Assembly: GCA_024138025.1 (NCBI GenBank)
Contig: JAMXBD010000633.1
Span: forward strand, 620,001-684,000
Reading direction: 5' to 3'
DNA length: 64,000 bases
Source: Combretum micranthum
Taxonomy: Eukaryota > Streptophyta > Magnoliopsida > Myrtales > Combretaceae
The translations under genes and the position numbers were made by a program. Every line of letters begins with the position of its first letter. The stretch's first letter is position 1. This document shows positions 24,672 through 36,499 of the stretch, piece after piece. The notes under the pieces are model-generated. The model saw only the letters and a program-made list of their open reading frames with translations. It did not search any database and was not told the DNA's origin.

Positions 24672-25611
24672 CCCTTTAAAAAAAATAAATAAGGAAAAGG
24701 TGTTGTCTTGAACAACACCTCCACTAGGTATATTTTCAACACGAAAAAAACAACTTCCCTTTGAATAAATTTGAAACTAGACTCTCTCTCATTACAAGAA
24801 AACTAGATTTTAAAGATAAAATTTTATCTTCAAACGTAAATTTCTATCACAGAAATCATTATCACTTATTCTATTTATAGAGATATGAAATTTTGAGAAT
24901 ACACTATAAGATACTCGGGGAGGGGCAATGAATTGAGTATTTGCCCTAAAAATTCAAACAATTAATTTCAATGGGTAGATAAAAAATAACTTTAATTTCA
25001 GCGGATAATATAATATCAAATTACAATATGAAATGTAAAAAAGATAGAGATAGAAAATATTAGTCCATATTTAATGTGGAGTTCGGCCCATTTCCTACTC
25101 TTCATGGTCCACCAATGCCTCCAATCAAGGACTTCACCACCACTTTTTTTAATCACAAAAAATATGCTCAAGCTAAGCAATTGCATTGCTTTACAATACA
25201 TAGGAAATAAAATATTTCCTTTCTCTCTCTAGATTCTCTTTTTGAGATTACAAGTGTAAGAATAGAGCATTAGAATATTTTTCTCTTTCTTTGTAGATTT
25301 TGCAAATTTAATGAACAAGAGAATAAGAAAATTAAGAATCTTTCAGTTCACAATTAAAATCTCTTTTACTCTTTTCTTCTTAATCTCCTAAGGACAGAGT
25401 ATATGTAACCTTCAAAACATTCAAATGATCATTAGAAATAACATCTTTAAGTCGCCAAGCATTAAATGTGCTTCAACGGCCTTTTTTACCACATCAGCTC
25501 CAATATTTAAAAAGTCATGCCCTAAAGACTCGTCGCGCCTCAAAGTGTTGCGCCTTATTTTTGCGCTCAACAAGTCTTTACTCCATCGAACCTTAAAATC
25601 AAACCGTTGCA
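24672..25611. other. Unassigned sequence with one strong short hairpin
   Basis: AGGTGTTGT-CTTGA-ACAACACCT at 24698-24720 is a perfect 9-bp stem with a 5-nt loop. A CACTA-like word ATTACAAGAAAACT follows at 24797. The rest is AT-rich without genes. Confidence 0.35.
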
Positions 25612-25905
25612 CCCTAATGCCTTAACACATCGAGCCCTCGACATGACCTTCGACCAGAGCTATGCAACTTTGAACTTGTCAAGTCTTAGTCTTGAACTTG
25701 TCGTGCCCTAACCGATCAACACATTGAGTCTCTGACTATCCCCTTGACCACTGACTCTACATATTTGAAATCATCGAGCTTTGGTCTTAACTTTGACTTG
25801 CCTTAACTATTTGACTTGTTGACCTCTTGATGTGACCCTCAACCAATGTCTCTGCATTTTTAGCTTGTCGAGCTTTGGTCTTGAGTTTGTCACGCCTTAA
25901 TGAGT
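25612..25905. repeat. Degenerate tandem repeat, about 95-bp unit, three copies
   Basis: The composite motif TCGAGCTTTGGTCTTGA followed by CTTGTC-GCCTTAA recurs with unit ends near 25710, 25806 and 25900, spacings of about 96 and 94 bp. The units also share a TGACC-TCGACCA-type opening. A possible older unit precedes them around 25540-25612. No open frame is conserved across units. Confidence 0.55.
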
Positions 25906-26254
25906 GAAGCTATCTATCTCTCACTAATGTTGTTCCTACTAAAAACCTGTAGAAACTCCATAAAGACGCACAACATACACATATATATTTGACTCATTAA
26001 TTACAGTTTATATTAATTGAATAGTTAATTGTGTATCATATTTTCTGTTCAAAATCCACATTGAATATATAGGTTTAACAAGATAGAATTTCTTTTACAA
26101 ATTTTTTGTCACAAAATTTCTATCTCTAAAAACCAAATTTTTGTAATGCCTCCCTTCTCTAAAATTTCTCCTAATCCCTCTACTATCTTTTTTAACTATC
26201 CCCATAAATCCACCTTCTCCAACACTTAGTCTCCCTCTGTAATCTCAAGTAATG
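25906..26254. other. Unassigned AT-rich sequence
   Basis: No feature recognised. Confidence 0.25.
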
Positions 26255-27740
26255 TGATAAGTTTTTACACTATATTCTATTCATAGAAATTCATGCTTTG
26301 TTTGATTCATTTTTAGATAAATTCCTATGAATTTGTACTTTTATGGTGAAATTGTTGTTTTTCGACTCCTAAGATTAAGAGTAGAAGAAATAAAGTAATG
26401 TGAATCAAATTTTGAGTAAAACAATAATAACAGTTAAGACAGACTCAATCATGATTGCTAAAGATCCTAATCGAGGACAAAAAATCAAGGCAAAAGTCCA
26501 ACCATGCCCTTGATTATACTTATAGTTTACATTGAGACAATCGCACCTTGCAAACCCGTTTCCATAAAAATGCAGCTTTGCATGTGCGTGTGGGAATAAA
26601 GACGATTTATGTTATAAAGAATCTTCCATGTCAATGAATAAAATCTTCACGATTTTTATACCTTGTTACCTATAAATAAATATACAAAGTCGTTATAAAG
26701 GTGTGTAGAATACCATATGTAACAAATTACTAACATAAAATAGAGTAGTGCAAGAATTCTTAGTGAGAGAAATTCTTCTTAAGCGAAGGAATTTGAGTTT
26801 CTGGGTAAATTCATTTTGAACCTGACGTTTGTTCTTGTAAGATTTTTGTGCTTAATTTGTAATATTCATCTTAATTTCATATCATTTCTCTTGAATCTGT
26901 ACTTAATGCTTAAATATATGGAGAAATAATCATATTAACTTAGAGTTTGTGAATCTAAGACCTAATTTATGTGATTTCAATGTGTTATATTGATTATCAA
27001 TTAGGTATTTGCAATTAGTAGCTCAAATTTAATTTTGTGGGTCCAATTGCATGGTACACATTTTAGATACATGTTTGATTATAACTGAATAGATAGAGAG
27101 ATCATTCTTTTAAACAGATTTATGATATTAATGAAGTTACTCATAATCACCTAAAGATAGGAGTGGTGAAACTTTCTATCACTTGGTTTTAAATTCATTA
27201 AAATGATTTTAATCAAAGGATTCTTAATCTTTATGTGGATCTAGATTATTGATAGCTTATGGAGAGATTCTAATAGTCTGACTTAGATCTATAGTTACTG
27301 ACCTTGAGAGAGACTTTAGCTTACCTTAGTGAATTCAATGGTGCACATATACTAGTGAACAACTCTTTAAGTTTGTTAAGAAATCACATGATGAGGACTT
27401 GGTGAAGCAAATCCTAAGGTCCTTATTGCATTAATAAGTCCATCCTACAATTTGACCTTGAAACGTGTACATATCTTTAGTCTTAACCTTAGTTTAGTGT
27501 TTTCTTTTTGTTATGTCTTTCTAAATCTTTCTTTGGCTAGGTAATAGATAAAAAATGTGTACGGTAGATCTTACTGATCCCTCAGGAATACAACCTAATA
27601 CTTTTTATACTACTTCGGTAGGTATGTTTGCCTATGTTAGTGATTGTAACCGAAGTTGAATAGAATTTATTATTGTTTTATATATTTTTTGAAAGCTTTA
27701 GCTTTGTGTTTGCTTGTTGTAAACACATACACAAGCAACC
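26255..27740 (+). repeat. Ty3/gypsy 5' LTR (approximate limits)
   Basis: A likely start TGATAAGTTTTTACAC lies at 26255, a TATA box TATAAATA at 26671-26678, and U5-like sequence ACTGATCCCTCAGGAATA at 27575. The LTR must end shortly before the primer-binding site at 27749. The exact last base is uncertain because no second LTR of this element is present. It belongs to the element whose broken gag starts at 28282. Confidence 0.55.
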
Positions 27741-27748
27741 AAGTTTTC

Positions 27749-27766
27749 TGGTGCCGTTGCTCGTGA
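27749..27766 (+). other. Degenerate gypsy primer-binding site
   Basis: TGGTGCCGTTGCTCGTGA differs at three positions from TGGCGCCGTTGCC-GGGGA-type sites of many plant gypsy elements, which are usually attributed to a tRNA-Asp primer. It sits between LTR-like sequence and gag, where a primer-binding site belongs. Confidence 0.6.
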
Positions 27767-28281
27767 TCAGCATTGAATTCATTTTAAATGAAGCTCAACA
27801 AAGCACTATATGAAAGCTTTGATTCTATTAGACTAGTCACTAGCCAAGTGTATAATGTGAATAGTTTTATTTTTGTTTTTTGTTTTTATATTTACTTTTT
27901 CCATAAATATTATTTTGTACATAGTTTTATTTTCTTTTTGTAAATATTTTCTTGCTTTTGTACATACTGCTAACCTATTGCTTCTGTTTTCTGTACATTT
28001 GTAAATATCCTGTTCATATCTTGCTTAATTTTAGTTTTCAGTACGTAATACATTTTTCTATTTGTAAATATGTCTGTATAGCTTTATTCTTTTGTATAAA
28101 GTTTTGTATGATAGTTTAGCCTTAGCTTTTTCTTTCTTTTGTTTCATTTGTTAAGAATGCTTATGTTGTTGTATATTAGATTTCTTGTTGTTTCATAGTT
28201 GTTGTTGTTTGTAGTTTATCTGTTGTAATATAGCTTTGGTGTGGACTAATTCATTCTTTATCATAATAAAAATGTAAAATT

Positions 28282-28747
28282 ATGACTGTGAGTCAATCTC
28301 ACCCTTTTTTTCCCTTTGCTCAGGAGCCTCAGCTTATAGGGAGAATTTCTAGAAGGGCAGCTAACAAAGACAACAAGCTTTTCCTTGCAGAAATGGAAAA
28401 TAGATTGGATCCTGAGAATGGTGGGGAAATACTGAAGGAGAATGAGCCTACTAGGATGAACCAACCTAGGACTATGCTCGATTTTTTCAAACCTACATTA
28501 GATGGAGCTAACACCAGCATAGCTAGACCTAGGGTTGCTGCAAATAATTTTGAAATAAAAACTTAATGTGATCCAGATGGTGCAGCAATATGACCAGTTT
28601 GATGGTCTACAGGATGAGGACCTCAATTCCTACCTCCAACAGTTCTTGGAAATTTGTGATACTTTTAAGATTAATTGTGTCTCTTATGATGCCATAAGAG
28701 TTAGGTTGTTTTCTTTTTCTTTGAGGGAGAATGTGAAGAAATGGCTT
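28282..28747 (+). pseudogene. Ty3/gypsy gag, N-terminal part, broken
   Basis: The first part (28282-28566) gives an N-terminal arm with RPRVAANNFEIK. A +1-type frameshift at about 28560 leads into the gag domain proper (28568 on), with QQYDQFDGL, then LEICDTFKINCVSYDAIR, then LFSFSLRENVKKWL. This order is characteristic of plant gypsy gag. The coding sequence stops abruptly at 28747 where the copia element is inserted and resumes in the same register at 36792. No capsid function is likely given the frameshift and later stops. Confidence 0.75.
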
Positions 28748-29037
28748 TGTTGGTCCCGAAAAGATAACCAAGAGGGGGGGTGAATTGGGTATCTAATTTA
28801 TTTTTCAAAATTTAAAAAAAAAAAATTCACTCCACTTGGTTATTCAATTAAAATGGCTTTAAAACTTTCTTAAGACAATAATCTTAACAAATAAAAGCTT
28901 TAAGGAAAAATTCGGATTACAAATGAAACAACACTTTCAAAATTGTAAACCTTCTGCCTAACTCTCTGAGTAATAAAAATGTTAACAATTTAACTCTTTT
29001 TGTTATCATCAAAATCATCTCTTGAGAAAAATCAACA
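28748..29037 (-). repeat. 3' LTR of the copia element
   Basis: 290 bp. It reads TGTTGGTCCCG at its plus-strand left edge and ends AATCAACA, so on its own strand it begins TGTTGATT and ends CCAACA. It differs from the other LTR by about five substitutions and a poly-A length change, counted by eye. Confidence 0.9.
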
Positions 29038-29279
29038 TTCTCCCCTTTTTTGATGATAACAAAACCCTACAAAAATATTTTTGTTGAAACAACTACTTGT
29101 GAACTTAAAAAAAATTAAGTAACAGCAGCACAGCATCAGCAGCACAGCATAAAAAATTTTGCAGCAGCACAACTTACAGAACTTACAGAACATTAGAACA
29201 TCCACAGAACGGCATTACAGAACATTATCAACAGCAAAAATATTTTTCATGTACTCTAACCATTCTCCCCCTTTTTGTT
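29038..29279 (-). other. Polypurine tracts of the copia element
   Basis: On the minus strand AAAAAAGGGGAGAA directly abuts the 3' LTR (29038-29051). A second tract AACAAAAAGGGGGAGA lies at 29264-29279. Between them are direct repeats of AGCAGCACAGCA (29120-29170). Multiple polypurine copies before the 3' LTR are, as I recall, described for Sireviruses. Confidence 0.65.
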
Positions 29280-29392
29280 AACATCACAAAAGAGATAAAA
29301 AAGAAAATATGCAGATGCAATGATCATCAAGAAGTCAAATATTACAGACCAAAAAGAAATGAGTCTTGAAACAAAGTCATTAGAAAATAAAA

Positions 29393-31202
29393 TCAATTGT
29401 TTTTCTTATAAGGTAAATAAAAGCCTTTCTTTTGAGCCTTCATTTTTCTTCTTTGGCGAAAAACTTGTCTTGCTGGAGGGATAATTGATGGAATCTGTGT
29501 TGGAACCAGATTGTGGAGTTGAAGAAAATTTAGAATTGATGTTATGACCTCCACTTCAGATGGTTGATGAGATGAAGACGAATTTGCAGATGGATCAAAA
29601 GAAAGAATAGCCAAGGGAGTAAGAGAATCCTCTACAGGAGAAGAAAAAGGAATAGTCATAGCTGGAAATGTTGCATTTTCAGATTGTTCAAATGGAGGTT
29701 GATCATAGGCAATATCTTCATGTATGGGAGAAGAATGCATATCAGTTGGTTCAGCAGATGAGCCAAAAGCAGGTGGAGCTCGAGGTGATGAAAAATGAGG
29801 ATAACTAAACTCACGATCAACACAAATATCTTTAATAGAATCAAGAATAGATTCTATTACAGATTTCTTGAATGACTCGAAGTGTTCATTGATGAGCTTT
29901 TCAACGTTCATCCGAACTGAGGAATTGGAAGATTCACCTCTCGGATCAAAATAAGTCCTTCCCTCTGACTCACTTTCTGAGTCACTATCATGAGTCTTCC
30001 TTTCACCTTCTTTAATCTCGAATTTGCCTCCTGCCCTTAGAGAATATCTTCTTCCCTTCTTTTCTTCCATTTGTTCTTTTCCCTTCCTTTTTAGGTTTTC
30101 TCCTTATCTTCCTTTGTCTTTGTTCTTTCTGAGAACCTTCTACCTGATAGACTATCTCCCCCTCAGCAATAGATCTAATCTTTTCCCAATCAAATTTACT
30201 TTTACTAAACTGAGGATTAAGATACCATGAACCATCTTTAGAAAACCAAAAATAATCTACCACTTGTATCCCCATTTTCTTGAGATTAGTTTCACCTATC
30301 TTCTTTAATGAAATAGAAACTTTGGGATTTTTTGAAATGTATTTTCTTAAACTCAAATAACTTCATCAGCATATTTCCATATGGCCTATTATTTCTAGTC
30401 TCCAAATATGACGCAAAATCATTCCAGCCTATCAAGTTTCCAATTTTTCTTCATGGCCAATAACAATGGCCTCCTCTTTCGAAATGGTTGTTATACTGCC
30501 ATTCTTAGGAAGAATGCAGTCAATAACGAGCTTGTGAAGCAAACGCACAATTAATTCAAACTCAGTTGAGAATATGTCTTTTTCCACAAAATCGCCAACC
30601 CCATCATTTAGCTCTTTATACAATGATTTTCGATCATATTGCAGTATCCTTGTGTCATCCTTTTGATCACTCATCTGAAAACATTTTATCAAAACTGTCC
30701 TATTGAGAGAAAAAGTTTTTCCTCTTACTTTAGTTTTCAGAATAGACTCTTCCAGTTGTTGTAGATTATCATAAAATTCATGAATCAAAGAACCATCTAC
30801 CATATCAGAAAGACTACATAGATTCTGACACCCTATTCGACCAAGCCATTCTTCACAAATAAAACCATGTTCCCTAAAAAATTTAAGATCAACAAAAGAA
30901 CATTCCAGAATCTTACTTGTTGTAAGTTTTTGTCTTTTGGCAAGAGAGGATGTTTTGGATGTTCGAGGAGTTGTCTTCCTTTTTCGTTGTGATTGGGGAG
31001 CCAAATGAGTAGTCTCTGAACTACTCTCTGAATAGAAGTCAGAGGAAGCAACGGGTTCCTCTGAGGAAGTATCCTCAACCTTTCTTTCTTTCTCTTGTTC
31101 CTCATTTTTGGATTGTGGATCTTGTTCAAGTTTAGATCTTTTCTCTCGTCGATTGCCTTCCTTTGTCAAGGTTTCTAGGGTTTCTTCGAGTCTGAGGATC
31201 AT
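29393..31202 (-). pseudogene. Extra ORF region downstream of pol in the copia element (broken)
   Basis: This is about 600 codons on the pol strand. The pieces are 31202-30432 (256 codons), 30356-30012 (same frame, so separated by a stop) and 30070-29393 (shifted frame). The first piece starts with a Glu/Lys/Ser-rich arm, then a globular segment with FREHGFICEEWLG, IHEFYDNLQQL and VRGKTFSLNRTVLI. This resembles the 'putative plant transposon protein' domain found in retrotransposon-associated plant proteins. The last piece has an acidic DSDSESESEG stretch, a coiled-coil-like segment and a Pro/Ser-rich tail. No signal peptide or membrane segment is seen, so the envelope-like position does not imply an envelope function. 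Confidence 0.65.
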
Positions 31203-31705
31203 CCTCCACTGAGATGGTTCCCTCTATTGGTTTTGTTTTAAACCCTTAGAAGCCAGACGGTAAGACTTTCTTGAAGACATTGTTAAAATTTTTAAGGACG
31301 ATGAAGAACAGGATGATCAAGAACAAAGATGAAGAATAAAGAGTAAAGATGTGATTTTGTTTTTGATCAGAGGGTGACGTTTGAGTAGACGAACGTTGGA
31401 AATGATGGACTTCATCTGCATGTTTCCAAGGAAAAGAAATACCGCCATTTTCCTTCGTTTTTTTTTTTTTTTTTATTATTATTTTATTTAAGACTGAAAA
31501 TTCAAATTTGATTTTTGTCTTTTGAAATCATTAATTAAAAAGGATTACATATTCCAATTTCATTTCGTAAAAATTCAAATCTCATTTTCCGAGGTTTAGT
31601 AAATATATCAGCATATTGATTTTCAGTTGAGACAAATTCTATATTAATATTCCCATTTTTACATGATCTCTTATGAAATGATGTCTAATTTCTATATGTT
31701 TAGTC

Positions 31706-34350
31706 CTAGAATGATGTACGGGATTTTTTTAAATTTATTGCACTTGTATTATCACATTTAATTGAAATATTTTTATATTTTAATCCAAAATCTTGTAATT
31801 GTTGTTTTATCCAAAGAATCTGTGCACAACAATTTCCAATTGAGACATATTCAGCTTCTGTGTAGATAAAGCAACTGAATTTTGTTTCTTGGAAGACCAA
31901 GAAATTAATTTATTTCCCAAAAATTGACAAGTTCCAGAAGTACTTTTTCTATCAATTTTACATCCTGCATAATCAGCATCTGAATATCCTATTAATTCAA
32001 AATTTTCATTTTTAGGATACCAAATTCCTAATTTTGCAGTACCAGCAATATACTTGAAAATTCGTTTAACAGCTTTTAAATGAGTTTCAGTAGGACTACT
32101 TTGAAATCTTGCACAAATACATACAGAAAACAATATATCTGGCCTAGATGCAGTCAAATACAAAAGAGAACCAATTAAACTTCTATAAAGTTTTTCATTA
32201 ATTTTCTTACCTTTGGAATCACTATCTAACCTTATAGATGAACTCATTGGTGTAGCAGCTTCTTTTGAGTTCTCAAATCCAAACTTTTTCAGAATTTGTT
32301 TGGTATATTTCTCTTGATGAATGAAGATTCCATCCTTTGTTTGCTTGATTTGTAATCCCAAAAAGAAATTTAATTCTCCCATCATGGACATTTCAAATTC
32401 AGCCTGCATAAGCTTTGCAAATTCTTGACAATATTTTTCATTAGTAGATCCAAAAATTATATCATCAACATATATTTGTACAACAATTATATCATCATTG
32501 TAATATTTTAAAAATAAAGTAGTGTCAATAGTACCTCTTTGATATCCACTAGTTATGAGATATTCACTAAGTCTCTCATACCATGCTCTTGGTGCTTGTT
32601 TTAAACCATATAAAGCTTTTCTTAATTTAAAAACATGATCAGGCTTAAATGTATCCTCAAATCCTGGTGGTTGTTCAACATACACTTCTTCTTTAATATA
32701 ACCATTCAAAAATGCACTTTTTACATCCATTTGAAATAATTTGAAATTTTTATAACATGCAAAAGCTAGCAATAATCTTATAGCTTCCAATCTAGCAACT
32801 GGTGCATAAGTTTCATCATAGTCTATTCCTTCTTCTTGAGAATATCCTTTAGCTACAAGCCTTGCTTTATTTCTAACAATTTTACCATTTTCATCCAATT
32901 TATTCTTATATACCCATTTAGTTCCTATAATTGATTTATCTTCAGGTCTAGGGACTAAGTTCCAAACATTATTCCTTTGAAATTGATTTAATTCTTCATG
33001 CATAGCATTTATCCAATTTTCATCATTCAACGCTTCATCTATATTACTTGGTTCTATTTCAGATATTAAAGCAAAATGATTTTCAAGCTCTTGTAACTTA
33101 GATCTAGTTCTAGTTCCACATTCAATATCACCAATAATTAAACTTGGTGGATGTGAAGATTTATATTTCCAAGCCTTTGAGCTTTCAGAATTATCAAGAT
33201 TTAACTTTAAGTTACCTTCTGCCTTACCTTCTGCCTTAGCAGATTCTTGTAGAATTGCAGTAGTATATATATTGTATCAACCTTCTTCTCATTCACATCA
33301 TTAGTTTTATTTCAAAAGCAAGTACATCATCATCATCAAAATCATCTTGTACATCAATAAACCTTACATTTATGGATTCTTCAACTATTTTTGTTGTTTT
33401 GTTAAACACACGATATGCTTTACTATGTTGTGAATATCCAAGAAAAATTGCTTCATCTGATCTTTCATCAAATTTTCCAAGGTTATGTGCATTCTTTTTC
33501 ACGAAACATGTACAACCAAACACATGAAAGTATGAAACGGATGGTTTTCTACCACGAAATAATTCATAAGATGTTTTTGTAGTATGAGGTCTAATGTATA
33601 CTCTATTCATGATATAGCATGCAGTTGCAACAGCTTCAGCCCAAAAATGTTTAGCTATTTTACTTTCATTCAACATAGAACGTGTCATCTCTTGTATTGT
33701 TCTATTCTTTCTTTCAACTACTCCATTTTGTTGAGGTGTATATGGAGCAGAAAAGTTATGTTGTATTCCATGTTCTTCACAAAAAATATAAATGATGCAT
33801 TATCAAATTCTGTACCATGATCAGTTCTTAAAGAAACAATGGAAAGACCTTTTTCATTTTGTATTTGTTTAGCAAATCTTTGAAAAATCTCAAAAGTTTC
33901 TGATTTATGCTTTAAAAAGAACACCCATGTATATCTTGAAAAATCATCCACTATTACAAGACCATATTTGCTTCCTCCTAAACTCAATGTTCTAGTAGGT
34001 CCAAATAAGTCAAGATGTAAGAGTTCAAGTGGTCTTTTAGTTGACATTAAATTGATGCTTTTGTGTGAAATTGAGACCATTTTATTCTTTAAACAAGTTG
34101 AACATTTAATATCATGCTTTATATTGATTTTGGGTAAACCAACAACAATATTCTTTTTAGATAATTTTTCCAAGTGATTGAAATTCACATGTCCTAATTT
34201 TTTGTGCCATACATAAATACTATCATTCATAGTCAAAAAGCAACATTCAACATTCATATCAGATGGAGTAATTAAATATACATTTCTTTTTATATCCTTC
34301 AAATAATTTAATTCCATCAGAATTATATGCAAAACATTTGTTTTTCTCAA
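31706..34350 (-). pseudogene. Copia pol: integrase, reverse transcriptase, RNase H (frameshifted)
   Basis: Read on the minus strand. The integrase has its HHCC zinc site (HKKLGHVNFNH, then CSTCLKNK), LHLDLFGP and RTDHGTEFDN, and its catalytic Glu falls after a frameshift near 33750. A 407-codon open stretch (33030-31807) holds reverse transcriptase with [40 protein letters not shown] and the catalytic YVDD at about 32465. RNase H follows with [17 protein letters not shown], and a frameshift near 31860 separates it from the TEAEYVS end. Introns are absent. The long intact reverse-transcriptase frame beside clear breaks elsewhere indicates a recent but already defective copy. Confidence 0.9.
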
Positions 34351-34618
34351 AATTCATTTGATAGCCTTTATCACATAATTGACTTATGCTTAAAAGATTG
34401 TGTTTTAATCCTTTGACTAAAGAAACATTTTCAATCATGTATGGGGGATAACCAATTGTACCTGTTCCAATGATTTTACCACTGTCATCACCAAATCTTA
34501 CATACCCTTTTTCTTTCCAAACTATGCTAGTGAACAAGGAAGGATCTCCAGTCATATGGCCAGAACATCCACTATCCAAGTACCATGTTCCTTTTATTTT
34601 TGCTCCTTGTTCCTGCAA
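34259..34618 (-). pseudogene. Copia protease segment
   Basis: WYLDSGCSGHMTGD carries the aspartic-protease DSG typical of copia, followed by the usual GYPP and SISQLCDKGYQM segments. It is out of frame with the integrase ORF that starts at 34350, so the two overlap in different frames. Confidence 0.85.
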
Positions 34619-34633
34619 ATGAAAATAAGGTGA

Positions 34634-36452
34634 TCAAACCTTTTTAGGAACCCAAACAAACTTGGGTCCTTGATAAGTCAAGCTCGTCTTATCTTGTTTC
34701 TTAACTTGATGTGTACTGAGCTTGTTTCTTTTGTAGAAACAATATTTTTCAATATGACCTATTTTATTACAAAATGAGCATGCATATGGTTGTTGATAAT
34801 ACCTTTGATTTCCCTTTTTATAGTTATGATGTGTTGGATAATCATTATATGCATACCTGTACCTTCTGCTAGGATAGCTTGGTTGAACATACCTTCTGAT
34901 GTTCCTTCTGCTGTTACTGTTCTTGCCTTTCTCGTTATGAACAGAAGCTTGGTTGTTCGCTGGTTTATTTTCTTTCACAAAAATCGTCTTTTTCGTTGTT
35001 TGATGAATTTCCAGATTCATATCCTAACCCATGTTTGATAAAAGACGGTCTTTGACTTCCAATTAACATATTCAATTTCTTATCACTTTCATTAAATTTG
35101 TTGAACGTGTTTTTTTGATTGAGAAAGATCTTCGACTCTACCTTTTAAGTCCTTGATTTCGGTTTTCAAAATTCATTTTCTTTCTTGACACCATCAGTTT
35201 TGACAAACAATTTCTCATTGTCATTTTTCAAAAATCATTTTCATCAATAGAAGTTTGTTCGTTTGACGCAAAACGTCCTTCTCGTTTTTGAGAGCTTTGT
35301 TTTCTACTTCTAATTTCGTGATTTTTAAATCTGCTTTCTTTAGTGCCTTAAGTAACTTTTTCATTTCGGAATAAATGTCATTTTCATTAATCTCTTCATC
35401 GGAATCAGAATGTACCTCAGATGCAGCCATCAAGCAAAGATTCGCTTCTTCTTCGTTGTCACTTGTATCCTCTGATTCACCTTCTGATTCATCAAGATCA
35501 CTCCATGTCGCCATCATAGCACGACTTTTCTTCTTGAATTTCTTCATTTTCTTCTTCAATATAGGACATTCGTACTTGATGTGACCAGGTTGTTTGCATT
35601 CGTAACACACGATTTCCTTCTTTTCTTTCTTTTCTTCCTTTTCTTTGTAATTCTTTCCTGCACTTGATTTGTTAGTTTTATTGAAATTGTTATATTTCTT
35701 ACCTTTAAAGAACTTGCTCAATCTTTTTGCAAGCATGCCAACACTTTCTTCAATGTTGTCATCATCTGAATCAGTTTCATCATTTGTGACTTTTCTTGCT
35801 TTGAATGCTATTGCTCTTGAACTTCCTTCTGCTTCCTCAGTTGTGTTAATGTGTGACTCATAGGCTAGTAATTTCTCCCTTAGTTGACTAAGAGTTAGCT
35901 TGTTCAGGTCTTGGGCTTCTTCAATTGCTGTCTTTTTAGCATCCCATGACTTTGGCAATATTCTGAGTATCTTCCTGACTAAATCAGAATCATCCATTTT
36001 CTTTCCAAGAGAAGTCAGTTCATTAGTTATAGCAGTAAAACGATTAAAAGCTTCTCTGATTTTTTCATCAGGTTTGATCTTAAACAATTCATATTGTTGT
36101 AACAAGGAATTAATCTTTGTTTCCTTAATAGTATTAGTTCCTTCATAAGTTTTGGACAAGGTATCCCAAATGTCTTTTGCAGTTTCACAAGAAGAAATTA
36201 AATAAAATTCAAAGGAGCTATAGTGGTGAGTAAAAGATTCTTAGCCTTATTGTTCTTCTCAATGAGCTTTAATTCCTCATCATTGAAGTTGACATCATCA
36301 GTCAATGTTACTTGTGAATCTCCAAAAGCAATTACCTGCCAAGAACCATAGTCATTAGCTTTTACATAAGTAGACATACGCATTTTCCAGTAGAGATAGT
36401 TTGTTCCATCAAAATATGGAGCTCGGTTAATAGCAATATTGTTATCAGCCAT
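34634..36452 (-). pseudogene. Copia gag with two zinc knuckles (broken)
   Basis: The start at 36452 (MADNNIAINRAPYFDGTNYL) opens an 84-codon piece. A frameshift near 36190 leads to 36159-35221 with the UBN2-type capsid region (YELFKIKPDEKI, RILRILPKSWDAK) and a CX2CX4HX4C knuckle CYECKQPGHIKYEC. A third piece (35020-34634) has a second knuckle CSFCNKIGHIEKYC and ends in a basic linker, GPKFVWVPKK, just before the protease. A Lys/Glu-rich coiled-coil-like stretch lies at about 35220-35370. Confidence 0.85.
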
Positions 36453-36485
36453 TTGTAAAGATCACTTAAAAAATATAAGAACACT

Positions 36486-36497
36486 GCTCTGATACCA
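36486..36497 (-). other. Copia primer-binding site (initiator tRNA-Met)
   Basis: On the minus strand TGGTATCAGAGC lies 2 bp inside the 5' LTR, the standard site complementary to the 3' end of plant initiator Met tRNA. Confidence 0.95.
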
Positions 36498-36499
36498 AT

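Noticed and set aside
24795..24812. CATTACAAGAAAACT as a CACTA terminus
   Set aside because: One base off the usual CACTACAAGAAA and no matching opposite end or 3-bp duplication was seen. Chance is likely.
29120..29170. Direct repeats AGCAGCACAGCA considered as a CRISPR-like or tandem array
   Set aside because: They are short imperfect repeats inside the copia element, in a eukaryotic genome, with no spacer pattern.
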